The notes under the pieces were generated by a model. The model did not search any database and had not been told where the DNA came from. It saw only the letters and a program-made list of their open reading frames with translations. A stretch of DNA of 64,000 bases, taken from contig CM042012.1 in the NCBI GenBank assembly GCA_023525715.1, forward strand, positions 121,473,798 through 121,537,797, given 5' to 3'. Source of the stretch: Cichorium intybus. Its lineage: Eukaryota > Streptophyta > Magnoliopsida > Asterales > Asteraceae. Positions 45,047 to 58,341 of the stretch are shown piece after piece (position 1 is the stretch's first letter; every line of letters starts with the position of its first letter). A program made the position numbers and the translations under genes.

Positions 45047-48000
45047 ATGGCTGACTCATTATCACAAAACACCTCTACAAGTAACAAGCCTTTAAACCCC
45101 AAATCATTCAAAACTTTTAAAACCCAAATAATTTCACAAGTAACCGAACCAAGTGCTCGATATTCTGATTCAGTAGAAGAACGAGAAACAATATCCTGTT
45201 TCTTGCTCTTCCATGAGATCAGAGAATTCCCCAGATATACACATAACCAGTAACTGACCTTCTAGTTTCCATACACTTAGCCCAATTTGCATCAACATAT
45301 CCTTTTAAATCAAACACATTAGACTCTACTACTTTTATACCTTTTCCTGGGTTTAGTTTTAAAAAACGTAATAACCGAAAAGCAATATTTAAGTGAGAAT
45401 TTCGTGGACAATGCATAAACTGACTGAGAGTTTGTACAGTGTATGCAATGTCAGGTCTAGTATAAATCAATTTTCCAATTAATATTTGAAATTCTGTTAT
45501 ATTTGCAAGTAAGTCATCATGATCATCAATTCCATTTTTCTTAACTACACTATTTGCATCTAATGGAGTCTTTATAGGTTTGCAAGCAAGCATTCCAAAT
45601 TCATGCAACAACTCTAAGCAATACTTTCTTTGAGTCAAACAAATTCCACCTTCAACATCAATAACTTCTATCCGAAGAAAAAATTTTAAAATCCCCAAAT
45701 CTTTTATTAAAAATTGGGACTTAAAAAACAGCTCAACCTTATTAATTTCTTCAACACAATTTCCGGTTAATATTATATCATCTACATAGACTAACAAAAC
45801 AACAAGAGTATTATTTTTTGACTTAACAAATAATGAATAATCATTCATACTTTGCTCAAATCCAAAGTCAAACAATGAAGCACATAACCGTTCATTCCAC
45901 TTCCTAGGGGCATGTTTCAGCCCATATAAAGACTTAAGCAATTTACACACACGTTTATCATTTTTAGTGAAATATCCTTGAGGTAATGTCATGTACACAT
46001 CCTCATCAAGGTTTCCATATAAAAACGCATTGTTTATATCGAGTTGAAACAATTTCCACTTATTGTTAACAGCTAAATTAATAACAATACGAACAGTTAC
46101 CATTTTAGCTACACGAGAAAATGTCTCCTCATAGTCTATTTCTTCCCGTTGATTATACCCTTTTGCTACCAACCTAGCCTTATAGCGTTCTATTTCACCA
46201 TTTGATTTATATTTTATTTTATAAATCCACCGACATCCTATTGGTTTTCTATTTACAGGTAGTTCGGTAATTTCCCAAGTATTGTTCCTATAGAGCGCTT
46301 CCATCTCTTCATTCATTGCATTGACCCAATTCGGATCAAAAGCAGCTTCAGAATAAGACTCAGGCTCTACAATTTTATTTAAGTTTGAAATAAAACACTT
46401 ATTTTCCTCATTAAGATATGAATAGTTTACAGATTTTTCAATTCCATATTTAAGTTTACTATCAACAACAAAATCATTGAACCTAGCTGGCATTCTAAAC
46501 TCTCTCCTAGGCCTACTAGAGGTTTGACTGTTGATAGAATCATGAGTATTATCAGGACCAGAATTGTAAATTTCCTCAGCTGGACTTGGAACATTAGGTG
46601 CATCCAACATGGACTGTGGTATGTGTAGCCCCCTTCCCGGTTGCACTCGGTAGGGACAGTACTGGGACAGGTGCCATCCTCGGGCTGGATGGCACGAGTA
46701 CCATCAGTCACACAGGTTGCTTCTAATGTTCCAAAATCTGATCGTTTAATCGCAGGATCATGAGTCCCCAGCTCATCATTGGAAAAAGGGTCCCATGCAT
46801 TAGAAAAGGTATTAAGTTTTTCTGAGGAAATATTATTTTGCTCAACACCATTAGATTTCATCTTGAAAGGAAAGACAGATTCAAAAAATCTCACATCCCT
46901 GGAAAAGAAAATACATCCAGAATCAAGACTTAGAACTTTATAACTTTTTTTTATCAATCCCATAACCAAGCAAAACACATTTTTCAGCTCATTCTGAAAA
47001 TTTATTAGATGGATTTAGCTTAGTAGCAAAACAGAGACAACAAAAAATTCTTAGAAAATCTAATTTGGGACTTCGTTTATAAACAAGTTCATATGGTGTC
47101 TTTCCATTCAAAACTGTAGAGGGGGTGCGATTTATCAAAAAAACTGATGTAAGGATAGAATCTCCCCAATATTGCAAGGGAATACATGCCTCAAATATTA
47201 AAGACCTTGCAACATTAAGAATGTGTCTATGCTTCCACTCCACAACACCGTTTTGTTGTGGAGTATAAGCACAAGTGGTCTAGTGAACAATCCCTTCATT
47301 GGCACAAAAGTTTTTCATCCGATTATTTATAAATTCAGTTCCATTATCAGTTCTAATAGATTTAATTTTGACACTAAATTGATTTTGTAAGATTTTTGAC
47401 TGTGAGAAAACAAAACCAAACACCTCATCTTTAGATTTTAGCAAATGAACCCATGTTGCCCTTGTAAAATCATCAACAACTGTAAGAAAATATTTAAAAC
47501 CATCAACAGTCGACACTCTATACGGTCCCCACACATCTAAATGAAGCAAGTCACCTAGGGTAGAAGTATGTGTTTTACTTAAAGAAAACGACTCACGAGT
47601 CTGTTTAGCCTTATGGCAGATTTCACAAGGTGGAAGACTATCCGTATTAAATTGAAGAGAGTCTTTTAAAATTTTAAGAGGTTGCTCAGCAGGGTGTCCA
47701 AGCCTGTTGTGCCAAGTAATTTTAGAAACAAAATATTTTGCCAAATTAGCTTTAGACAAAGTTGTACCTGAGGGACAACAAGACATGTAATAAAGCCCAT
47801 CGGACTCACTACCAGTCTCCACCGTCTCCTTGGACCGTGAATCCTAAATTACACAATTATCTTCATAAAAAACAACATTACATTTACTATCTCTACACAA
47901 CTTATGCACAGAAAGAAGATTAATATTAAAACCAGGAATAACAAAAACATCAAAAAGTGTTAAAGAATTAGAAAGTTGCAAATTTCCAATTTTATTAATT

Positions 48001-48115
48001 TGTGCAGATGACCCATTTGGATGAGCAACCTTAAGATTAAGTTTAGAAACATCAACAACATCATTGAGATATGATTAAGAAGCTGTCATATGTTGACTAG
48101 GTCCTGAATCAAAAA
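45047..48115 (-). pseudogene. Copia-M pol: protease, integrase, RT, part of RNase H
   Basis: From right to left: protease-like FDSGPSQHMTAS (about 48105), integrase zinc region HNRLGHPAEQ with CEICHKAKQ, integrase core LHLDVWGPY and RTDNGTEFINN (47280-47822), then YTPQQNGVVEWKHR to about 46990, and RT with WVNAMNEEMEALYRNNTWEI, MDVNNAF-like QLDINNAFLYG and VYVDDIIL-like LLVYVDDIILTGN (45219-46646). RNase H starts GYVDANWAKC and is cut by Copia-2. Stops at about 47277 (next to GIVH) and 46986 and several frameshifts disable it. Confidence 0.92.
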
Positions 48116-49229
48116 TCTATTTTTTAAAATCAATAAACGAATTGCAGGCAATACCTGCCATGTTAGCATTTGCAGGTATCTCCTCATTCACTTGGGTCTC
48201 GCTTATGAGACGAAGAAATTTTGAATACTGTTCACTTGTAAGATAGTGTTGCTCAGACTTGAGTGTTTGAGAGGGACCAAGAGAGTCATTAGACATAGCA
48301 TTTGCATTATTATTAGAAAAGGTTTTATTAAATCCTGTTGAGTTATCGGTATCGGTTTTTTGCTTAAAATCTTTAGGATACCCAATTAATTTGTAACAAT
48401 GTTCAATAGTATGTCCTTTGACACCACAATGCTTACATTGTAAATTTTGATTTCTCCCTTTATTTTGTTTAAAATTTGACTTACTATTGAACACAGCCGG
48501 TTGAGAATTAGTATTTGTGTTGCTTGATAAAGATCCATTTTTTGACGTGACTCTTCACATGAGATTATTAAAAAAGCAGATCGAACATTTGGTAAAGGAT
48601 CCATAAGCAAAATATGGCTTTTTACTTGATTAAAAGATTCATCAAGACCAGTCAAAAATTGCATAAGTTTTATTAGTTTTGAATGGTCATTGAATTTAGT
48701 TGTAGCATCACAAGTACATTTAGGAAGACTTGTAAGGCCATCAAACTCTTTCCAAAGATCATCAAGTTTATTATAGTAATCAGAAACAGATAAGCCACTT
48801 TGGGTAAGAGAATTAATTTTTTGATGAATGTTAAAAATGACCGACCCATCAAACTTATGGTAGGTCTCAAACAACTCAGTCCAAACTTGAAAGGAATTTT
48901 CATTACAAGCATGAGCAGCATAGATAGATTCACACAATGATCCTAATATCCAAGAATAGACAACAGAATTAGCACGTTCCCATTTTAACAATTTCGTGGG
49001 TTCATCGGGTTTAGGTGTCTTCCCTTCTACAAACCCTAATTTGTTTCTACCTTTTAAAGATCTCATCATAGAGGATCTCCAGACCCTATAATTTTCAGCC
49101 CCAGTTAATTTGAAACTAATAATGGTAAGTTGTGGTGTTGTCAGATGGATGAAGATAAAGAGGATCGTCATAGTTAACAGATTCAGGTTGAGTGTTCCCT
49201 GACTCTATTTGTATGACATGTCCTGTCAT
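48116..49229 (-). pseudogene. Copia-M gag
   Basis: The likely start is the ATG at 49229 (MTGHVIQIESG, then NYDDPLYLHPSD, a motif at the start of many plant copia gags). A frameshift near 49130 leads into KLTGAENYRVWRSSMMRSLK, the conserved gag domain, and another near 48490 leads into the zinc knuckle CKHCGVKGHTIEHC. The length and order fit a plant copia gag. Confidence 0.88.
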
Positions 49230-50320
49230 TGTAATAGCAAGTAGAAAAGGTCACACAGAAACAAGCTTATTTTGATAACCAGGATTCCACACCACTGAAG
49301 TGGCAGGTCAAGGTCAAATGTGTAAACATATAGTGTACAAAAAACACTATGATCAGTTAACAAAGCACAGAATCACACAATAACTGGTGTTCATAACCAG
49401 ATTTCCCAGACCTAGTTCTAAAGATCGAAAAATAAAGGGTATGTGCCTATAGACCAAGAAGTAGAGCACCAAGAAACAGTGTTCCAACCTCTTGCTACCA
49501 ACACAGTAGGAAGGAATACTCACAAAATGTCAACACCTACAGCTTCCTAGGTAACACACCCGGACAAAAAAGGAAAGAAGCAGTAAACAGTAAACAGAGG
49601 ACTTACAGAGGTTCAAAAAGACTGTACAAACGTAGATCAAAAGAACCTTCAATGCGTGAACAGGTTTCAGTTTAAGTTTCTCCACAACAAGGTGTTATGG
49701 ATCAAATGAGAGCTTGAAACGGGTCAAGAACTCACGTACCGACACAACACAAGGAGGAAATGATCAGTTCTAATCAACAATAATGTTTATACAGGATCTA
49801 ATCAATCGATCTAAAACGATCTAATAGCAATAGAAAATTTTATAAATGGTTTCAAATACACAGCTCTAACCAGATCTAAAAGATCTAATCAGAGAACCGC
49901 AAGATGTACGAGAGAACCACAACGTATCTGATCTACAGATCCAACACGATCTCGGATCAAGGATCAAGGATCAAGGATCCAATCAACAGATCTAACAAGA
50001 TCTCGGCAAAAAACAATAGAAAAGAACGAGATCTAGTCGAGAAAAACAATAGAAAAAATATCTGATTAGCAGATCTAGCCAGATCTATAGAAGATCAGGT
50101 CGAATCAACACATATAAAGAGAAAAAAATATCTATTAGCGGATCTAACCAGATCTATAGAAGATCAAGTCGAATCAGCACAAATATACATGTAAGTGGAA
50201 GATCCTAATAAGAACTGATAGGAACCACACACAATTGTAGTAGCAAGAACGTAAAAGAGAGAGAGGAACGGTGTACTCACCAGAATGCGATGAAGAAGAG
50301 TAGCGTAAGCTCTGATACCA
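49230..50320 (-). other. Copia-M leader with primer site and tandem repeats
   Basis: The primer site lies at 50308-50320 (minus strand TGGTATCAGAGC). The leader is full of GATCT words. A unit with CAGATCTATAGAAGATCA is duplicated (about 50070-50110 and 50145-50180), and GGATCAA is triplicated near 49955-49975. No gene. Confidence 0.75.
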
Positions 50321-50794
50321 TGATAAAAACTAAATCAACGTTTAATCCAAACACATAGTTGCATTACAGAACATCCTCACTACAACTCTCTTGAAATCAC
50401 TCACAAAATCAGACGTTTTGTCACTCACAGAAGAAGCTCTCGATTACAAGAAAATATAAAGGGACTACAACTTCTCAGATAGAATCGAGAGAAAAGCTAC
50501 CAAACATCATCTGAGATAATGACCTAATTCTTGCTTCTCACGCATTTATACTCCGGGTTGACCCATGGACCTTGAGCTAAGGTCCGCGTGTTTTCCATTC
50601 TCCAGCTTCCACCAATGTGAGCCGTACCCCTTCATGTTCCAGCATATTCCTCTTTTACCCCTTAGACAATAGAATTAGCTACTTGACGATTTATACCCTT
50701 ATAATCTGCAATACATCATTTCAAGTTAGTATTAACCTATAATGACTATCATTTGTTAAGTTTGATAGATATTGAAACAATAGACATTTCAACA
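50321..50794 (-). repeat. Copia-M 5' LTR
   Basis: Intact 474-bp LTR; on the minus strand it begins TGTTGAAATG and ends TTTTTATCA. It is very similar to the interrupted left LTR. Confidence 0.93.
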
Positions 50795-50839
50795 TACTTT
50801 ATTGCATTTGCTAAAGTGTCACACTTTAACCATATCTAA

Positions 50840-52262
50840 CCTTGGATCTAAGGATGTCTCACATCGCCCCGAGCTTCTGTTCTTGTCAACGGGTCCCTTA
50901 CCGATGAATTCACAATCATGAGAGGGGTTCGTCAAAGTGACCCTCTATCCCCCTTCCTTTTTACAATTGTCATGGAGGGTCTCAATGTGGCTTTGAAAAT
51001 TACTTGCATTAAATCTTTGTTTAAGGGTGTCAAACTTCCAAAGAATGGCCCCTCTATCTCTCACCTCTTTTACGCTGAGGATGCTATATTTGTGGGCGAA
51101 TGGGATAGAACGTATATTTGCAACCTTGCCCATATTCTTAAGTGCTTTCAAGAATCTTCCAGGATGAAGGTTAATTTTCACAAGTCTCGGGTCTTTGGTA
51201 TAGGAACTTTGGAGATGGAAATAAATACTTGGGCGCAATAAACACTTGGGTGATCCTTATTGGATGTGTTTCAGATTCCTTCTCTTTCAAATACTTGGGA
51301 GTTCCAGTTGGGGCAAACATTGTTCTAAAAATGAATCAGAAAACGGTTATTGAAAGTTATTAATCTAAGCTCTCTTTATGGAAAGCTAAGTCCTGTCTTT
51401 TGGTGGGGGCCTTACACCGATCAATGTTGTTCTTGGTAGTTTATCGACGTATTACTTTTCTCTCTTCAAAGCTCCCTCTTGTGTTATAGACTACCTTGAA
51501 AAGTTGAGAAGAAAATTCCTCTGGGGTGGTAGTGATGAATCTCATAAAATCCATTGGGTGGCTTGGGGAAGGGTTCTCGCCCCTAAGGAAGAAGGTGGTC
51601 TGGGGTTGGTCGCTTAAATCAGAAAATCGCGCCTTGCTTGTGAAATGGTGGTGACGGCTGAATAAAGAGAGCAACTCTTTGTACCAAAATGCCATTTTCA
51701 GTATTCATTTACTTGCAAAGAAGCAGTGAAATTGTCTTGCAAAAAAAAAAAAAAAAAAAAATCGTCCCGGGAGTGTGGCTAAATATCTCAAAAGCTACCT
51801 CTGGATTTTGCTCCACTGACATTAACACAAATGATAGTTTTTACATTGTTGTAGGTAATGGGAAAGACATTGTGTTCTATGTATTGTTTGGAGGGATTGG
51901 TTAGGTCTTTTACCAGTTGCGACTTCTCTCAAGGATCGTGGTGTTCCTATTCAATCAGTCAATTGTGGTGTTTGCAACAGTGAATTGGAGACATGTGACC
52001 ACATGATGGTGGGATGTAATATAGCCATAACTATATGCTATTGCATGTTTTGTATAACAATGCCTTATTTCACAAATAACAAGAAGGTGATTAACTTTGC
52101 AACTAAATGGGGAAATTGTGACAGGAAGATGAAGATTCTCATCACTATCTGCTATTGCACGTTTTGTAGTTTATGGCTGGCTAGAAACAAAAAGTTTTTT
52201 AAAAAGATACGTCCTCCCCCTTCCATTGTGGTTGACAATATCATTTCTCTTTCTTGTGTATG
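50840..52262 (+). pseudogene. L1-type LINE ORF2 fragment (RT C-terminal half)
   Basis: The frame starts mid-RT: VLVNGSLTDEFTIMRGVRQS then DPLSPFLF, followed by SHLFYAEDAIFVGEW, where the usual catalytic YADD reads YAED. After 51241 the homology continues in other frames (YLGVPVGANIV, SLWKAKSCLL, KIHWVAWGR-like, LLVKWW) and ends in a zf-RVT-like C-terminal segment (VCNSELETCDHMMVGC, 51968-52020) and VDNIISLS. There are multiple frameshifts, no endonuclease and no clear poly-A tail; a poly-A run at about 51740 is internal. It is an old 5'-truncated copy. Confidence 0.85.
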
Positions 52263-52277
52263 AGTTTCACATAGAAG

Positions 52278-52460
52278 CAGTGTTGTAAAACTCGATGTAC
52301 TCGGCCGAGTACTCAGACTCGACATCTTACTGAGGCAAGGTAAGCTAATTCGGCCAAACAACTTGGAAATTGGTCAGCATCGGTCAAACTCGATTCTGGT
52401 CGGAAAAAATCGATCAAACTCGGAGCAACTCGGTCAAATTTGGAAATTTTGACTTTTTTT
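52278..52460 (+). mobile_element. hAT-like terminal fragment
   Basis: It starts CAGTGTTGTAAAACTCG, very like the ends of the hAT-like element at 36148-37663, and carries many ACTCGG/CCGAGT words, including the 16-bp palindrome GTACTCGGCCGAGTAC (52297-52312). No matching opposite end was found, so it may be truncated. Confidence 0.5.
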
Positions 52461-52644
52461 AGAAAAAATAAATAACTATAATTGTTAACTAATATTTTTA
52501 ACATATATCATACATTTAGTTATTTATCAAACCTTGTTTAGTTTTAATTCTGTTCAATTTAACAATAATTTGATAGAAAAAACAAAAAAAGACTAATGAT
52601 TAAATAATTGCTCTAATATTAAAGAATGAATATCAATTTTTAAA
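52461..52644. other. AT-rich spacer
   Basis: No gene or repeat is recognised. Confidence 0.5.
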
Positions 52645-53033
52645 GGGATAATGACTTGATATGGTAATGACCTTTTAAAATTGTTCACATTTAGCCACTG
52701 AACTTATTTTTATGTTTGATTTACCCATGAATGTTTTAAAATTGTTTACATTTAGTCACGTATGTTTTTTTTTACACATATGATCATTAAACTTATTTTA
52801 TTTGTTCACATATGGCCATTAAACTTACTTTTTGTATATATATGACCAATAAAATCATTTTTTGTACACATATGACCAATAACATAATGGTCATATTTGT
52901 GGACAAAAAACACATAAGTGACTAAATGTAAACATTTTTAAAAAATTCATAAGTAAATCAAGCACAAAAATAAGTTATGGTGACCAAATGTGAACAATTT
53001 TAAAAGTCCGTTACCCTATCAGGTCATTATCCC
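52645..53033. mobile_element. Fold-back MITE (MULE-like), about 389 bp
   Basis: The ends GGGATAATGACTTGATATGG and (reversed) GGGATAATGACCTGATAGGG begin inverted arms of at least 110 bp that share TTGTTCACATTT and related words. Flanks ATTTTTAAA (52636-52644) and ATTTTTTAAA (after 53033) look like a 9-bp target duplication with one extra T. The centre consists of repeated 'CATATGACCA' phrases. It has no coding capacity. Confidence 0.8.
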
Positions 53034-53080
53034 ATTTTTTAAATAGTTTAACACTTTACCATTTGAACATGTATCATTCA

Positions 53081-53899
53081 TGGAGAATAGGCAAACAAAC
53101 AAACTTAACTCTTAGGTTCACATGCAACCTAAAAGATCTACGTTTTCTCTATTGAACATATAAATAAGAACATCTATAGGAAACCCTAGGTATAATCAAA
53201 ATTACTAAAGAGGGTTTCTGGATTACATACCTTATTGTTATTATAGCAAATAACAATTATTCCTTGTATTGTTGATGTCTCAGAAGCTAACACCACAAAT
53301 GTCGTGCCTCTAATGGTTCACACCCAAAAGTCCAAGCAAAGGTTAATTATCTTAAGTTCTTATTAAGAAAAGCTCGCTATAAAACCTTAGAGAAGGATTA
53401 TAGATTCTGCTTAAGAGAGAAGAGAAATTCCAGAGAACTGTCTACAGGAATGGGGCAGGCAATAATGTGACAGGGGAAGCGTATTTATAACTGTAAAGGT
53501 GATAAAGGATAAACCTTATTCGAATTCAAACTGAGATAAAAACCTTATCTCTAACCCTTTTTCTGGCTACACACGGCGCGTGTCGCGGCATACCTTGCCC
53601 GCGTCGCGCGTGTTACTTCATCCAGAAGGTTCCATTGTTCAACTATTGAACAATTACAATCGAGCCCCTACACTTTCAATTAATCCTAAATTAATCTCAA
53701 TTAATTCTGATTAATATCAAACTAGTTTCTAATTAATTTATCATCACATAATAAATTAATAAACTATTTGTCTCTCTCTCTCTCTCTCTATTTAACCTTA
53801 ATACCAGTTGGACTATTGAGGGCAACCCAAAAGGAATTTGCTACTATCTATTCATGTATATACCAATTATAGTTATGGGCGTAGACACCTAATCCAACA
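53081..53899 (-). repeat. Copia-3 3' LTR
   Basis: The right edge CCTAATCCAACA at 53899 is firm. The left edge is taken as TGGAGAATAGG at 53081, but it diverges from the family end and could shift slightly. It contains a CpG-rich block (about 53573-53612) and a CT microsatellite (about 53771-53788). Confidence 0.8.
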
Positions 53900-54770
53900 G
53901 TCCCCCACTTGGATAAGTCTAATAACTATAACTGTCGTATAACTTCTAAATCGATCAGGAAATTGTACTTTCCAAAAGCTGCTGCCGAACTCTAACCTAG
54001 TCAGTTACGCATCATAAGATAAGTGATCATATGATCCTCCGTTCTGCAAGATATCGTGTGGACATGAGACATGGATTTGGATCAATCTCAATGTCCAATA
54101 CTTTGTTTCCCGATTTCTGATTTGTGATGATATAGGACTTCCAATTGAACACATCAATTTAATCCTGGCTGGGCCCAGCACTATAAGTCAACACCAAATC
54201 ATCGAGGGGCCGAAAGACATCGCTTTTCCCATTAAGGAAAAAGGAACGAATAAACTTTGAGTCATATGTTTGTATCCTTTACTCATCAAATCACGCATAA
54301 CAATACGTTTTATGACATCGAGTTACCGATGCGTTTACGTATTATCAATGTACAATCAACTTGTAAATTTCAACTCATATGTCTCCGTTTCAAGATCATA
54401 AGATATTATCGCCTCAGAATTACTCGTTATAGAATCCATGAAGTAATTCTCTGAGCATGGGTTTGTCCAAACTCAAATCTCCATTTCTAAGTACTCATGA
54501 ACACTGTAGCAATTCTATTGCCACGTCTAACTCCTTAGACAATCTACAATTCAATTCATGACAGTCTTGGTTCACTACTTACTTCCGAAAGTATGAGCGA
54601 CTGTGGACCTTTTTGAATAATCACATTATTCGGGAAGTAAAACATGCAAAATGGAACACAATAATAAACAATTGACAATTAGCAGTAAACAATACTCATA
54701 AACAATTCTCCATTATTTAATCACCAAAAGTCAATTACATTTACTTTGTTACAAGTTTCGAAATAACTAT
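53900..54770 (-). other. Copia-3 3' untranslated region
   Basis: Family-typical non-coding stretch between pol and LTR, with the polypurine tract at the LTR edge. No gene. Confidence 0.8.
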
Positions 54771-56769
54771 CTAATTACAAAAACTAATATCATCTCTCAG
54801 ACCAATGCTCGTAGCATGCTGACTGTGCCTGACCCTACTCACAGCCTTTGTCAAAGGATCTGCAGGGTTCTCTTCAAATGATACCCTCTTCACAATAATG
54901 TGACCTTCTTTTACTCTATGTCTGATGTAATGGTACTTTCTGTCGATGTGTCTGGACTTTCCATGATCTCTCGGTTCCTTAGTCAAGGCAACCGCTCCTT
55001 CATTATCGCAGAATAGTTCCATTGGCTCCTGAATACTCGGGACTATGTACTCTGATTCACAAGTTGAATCAGCCACCGTTTCTTGTTTGGAACTCTTCCA
55101 AGTAACTGCTCCACCGTTTAACAGAAACACCCAGCCCGAATGAGACCAAAAGTTTTCTCTATCTGTATGGAAGCTGGCGTCACTATACCACTAACTCTTA
55201 ACGTATCACTGCCACTAAGGACCAGAAGCATATCATTCGTTCTCTACTGATACTTGAGAATGTTTTTAACCGCTGTCCAATGAGCTCTGCCAGGATTTTC
55301 TTGATAGCGACTGACCATGCTCAAAGCAAAGGATATATCACGGCGAGTACATGTCATGACGTTCATGATTGACCCCACAACCGAAGCGTATGGTACTCGA
55401 CTCATGTCAGCAATCTCCTCATCTGTACTTGGGCATTGAGCCTTACTCAATTTGGCATTGCTCTGGATAGTTAGCTCTCATTTCTTGGAATTTTCCATAC
55501 TAAACCTCTTTAGTACCTTATCCAGGTATGTACTTTGACTAAGTCAAATTAGTTTCTTCTTTCTATCTCTCAATATTCTTATCCCGAGAATATCGGTAGC
55601 TTCTCCAAGGTCTTTCATGGCGAAGCACTTTCCAAGCCAAGATTTAACTTCTTGCAAGGTTGGAATGTCGTTTCCCATGAGCAATATGTCATCGACATAC
55701 AGCATCAGAAAAGTCACTATACTCCCACTAGGCTTGATATACACACATGACTCATCTTCGCTCCTAGAGAAACCAAACTCTTTGACTTTCTCATGAAAGC
55801 AGAGATTCCAGCTGCGAGAAGCTTGTTTCAATCCGTAGATTGATTTCTCAAGCTTACACACTCTATTGGGAAATTTTGCCTCTATAAAACCCTCTGGCTG
55901 ATTCATGTAAACATCCTCAGCCAACTTCCCGTTAAGGAAAGCGGTCTTGACATCCATTTGCCAAATTTCATAATCATGAAATGCAGTTATGGCGAGCATT
56001 ATCCTAATAGACTTAATCTTGGCTATTGGTGAGAAGGTCTCATCATAGTCAACCCCAGGGGTCTGAGTGAAACCCTTCGCAATCAGCCTAGCGTTGAAAG
56101 TATGTACCTTTCCATCTATGTCGGTTTTCTTCTTGAAGATCCATTTGCACCCAACTATCTTTCGACCTGGTACATTATCAACAAAGTTCCAAACTTGATT
56201 GTCATACATGGGCTTGATCTCGCTATACATTGCTTCTTTCCATTTAGCAATCTCAGGGCCTACCATTGCTTCATTGTAGCTAGCTGGCTCATCCAAATTT
56301 ACCAGTGTTCTATCACTGACAAACGTGTCACCATCTGTAGTAATATGGAAACCATAAAACTCAGGTGGCATGCTAACTCTACTGGAACGTCTAAGAGGTA
56401 ATGAGGTGTTTACAGGTTCAACATGAACTTCTTCCTCTGGTTGAGTGCTAGTATCTTCTAAGGTTCCTTTATTGGTTGACTCCTGAATTTCTTCAAGGTC
56501 AATGGTACTCCCACTGTCTTTGAATATGATCTCTTTCTCACGAAAGACTCCTCTTCGTGCTACAAAGACCACGTCCTCGCTTGGTCTGTAGAACAAACAT
56601 CAAAAAGACTGTTTTGGGTAACCAATGAAAATACACCTCTCACTTCTAGCTGCTAGTTTGTCGTGAGTCTCTCGTCTTACGAAAGCTTCACAACTCCAGA
56701 CTTTGATATGTGCCAACGAGGGAACTTTCCCTGTCCACATTTCGTGAGGTGTTTCGACAACCTTCTTAG
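54771..56769 (-). pseudogene. Copia-3 pol: end of integrase, RT, RNase H
   Basis: From right to left: TPHEMWTGKVPSLAHIKVWS (integrase end), then RT from the 56596-55544 frame with ETFSPIAKIKSIRIML, KTAFLNGKLAEDVY and LYVDDILLMGN, and RNase H ending GLRDDISFCN at 54771. Stops or frameshifts lie near 56597, 55540, 55240 and 55135. RNase H has lost about 20 residues between ESEYI and VPSIQEP. The 5' side is cut at 56769 by Copia-4. Confidence 0.9.
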
Positions 56770-57490
56770 TGAAAGGTTTTCTGCAACCATGAACTAAATA
56801 ACCTAAGTTCACATGCAACCTATGAGGATCTATGTTTTCTACTATTGAACATATAACAAGCTTCCTAAAGGCCAACAATAAAACTAAAGATTACAATAGA
56901 AAAACCAACCTTAAGTTTGTTGGAAGCTGAGCAGCAAAAATATCATGCCTCAAATGAAAACACCCAAGCTAGGAGGATTGTGGATCTCGAAATTTCCAGA
57001 GAGAGAGAGGAGAGAATTCACAACCAATTATGAGGTCCAGGGGTCCCTATTTATAGGCAACCAAATGACCCTTAGAGATAAACCTCGTTTGACTTTCAAA
57101 CATAGATAAACCCTATCTCTAAGCCATTTTCCGGATTACTGGTACGCACGCCGCGGCTCGTACCTAGGCGCGTCGCGCGTGTCAATTCAACTTTCGAGTT
57201 GGAACAACTTTAGCCCCTGTCCTCTTGATTAATCTAATTAATGCCACAGAAATCAATCTAATTAATTTCTGATTAATTATTAATCAATTTATATTATTTC
57301 TAATTAATATATTATCCCCATAATATATTAATAAACAATATCTTGATTTATTAATCATATAATAAATCAACCTTTCTCTCTATTAACTTTCTACCAAACT
57401 TCCAACTATGAGGGCACCCCAAATGGACTATGCTACTATTAATTAGGTAAATACTAATTATTAGTCATGGCTTAGACACCTAATCCAACA
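56770..57490 (-). repeat. Copia-4 3' LTR
   Basis: 721 bp; plus-strand ends TGAAAGGTTTTC and CCTAATCCAACA. It holds a CpG-rich block at about 57140-57180 resembling that of Copia-3. Confidence 0.92.
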
Positions 57491-58341
57491 GTCTCCCACT
57501 TGGATAAGTCTATGACTATAATTACCAATTTAACCTCTAATTAACCAGCATATGTAGCTTCCTAGAAACTGGTGTGAAACTATGATCTAATCAGTTCTAT
57601 CCATAGATAAGTGATCAGATGATCCTCCATCCAACAAGATATTATCAGACTCAAGACATGGATTAAAACAAATCAATCCTGGTCTGATTCACTGTTCCTC
57701 GATTTCCGATTTGTTTATGACTCTTAGACTATCAATTTAGTCCCGGTTGGCCAACCATTTTAGTCAACTTCAAATTCATCGAGAGGCCTTCAAATATGTG
57801 TTTCCCGTTAGGGTCAAGGGACGAATAAGCTTCGACTCATATACTTATGTCTTTTATCGGACAAATCACTCACAACAATACGTTTTATAACATCGAGTTA
57901 CCGATGCGTTTTCGTATTATCAATGAACAACCTCCTTGTAAATCATAACTCATATGTCTTGGCTTAAAGATCAAAAGATATTATCGTCTCAACATTGCTC
58001 GTGATATAATCCATGAAGCAATCCATTGAGTGCGGGTTTATCCAATACTCAAATCTCCATTTCCAAGTACTCATGAATGTTGCAGCAATCTTATTGCAAT
58101 GTCTAACTCCTTAGACAATCTAGAACCAATTCATGACAGTCTTACTTCATACTTACTCCCTAAAAGTATGAGCGACTGTGGATATTTGAATAATCCAATT
58201 ATTCAGGAAGTAAAACATGCAAAATGAAACACAATGATAAAGTATTGACAAAAGTAGTAAACCATTACTCATTAATAAATCTCCATTATTAAATCACAAA
58301 AGTCAAATACAATAATATTGTTACAAGTTTCAGAAACCTAT
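57491..58341 (-). other. Copia-4 3' untranslated region
   Basis: Homologous to the corresponding non-coding part of Copia-1, with the polypurine tract next to the LTR. No gene. Confidence 0.85.

Larger units (their letters stand above)
36121..50794 (-). mobile_element. Copia-M: Ty1/copia element, minus strand, twice interrupted
   Basis: A perfect TACTT duplication (36116-36120 and 50795-50799) bounds it. Both LTRs are 474 bp once the hAT-like insertion in the left one is removed. On the minus strand the primer site TGGTATCAGAG lies next to the right LTR (about 50308-50320), and a purine tract (GAGGAGGGG) abuts the left LTR. Gag, protease, integrase, RT and RNase H remains are in the usual copia order but with several frameshifts and stops. 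Copia-2 (38363-45041) is inserted in its RNase H. Its sequence is unrelated to the Copia-1/2/3/4 family. Confidence 0.95.

Noticed and set aside
45047..45253. Small + strand protein starting MADSLSQNTS
   Set aside because: It is the antisense of Copia-M RNase H, which explains the codons on the minus strand.
51740..51762. Poly-A tail marking the 3' end of the LINE
   Set aside because: LINE-like coding similarity (zf-RVT-type segment) continues beyond it to about 52260, so the run is internal.
52278..52460. A complete second hAT-like element
   Set aside because: Only one end was found; no reversed CAGTG-type end with a matching 8-bp duplication was seen before Copia-3.
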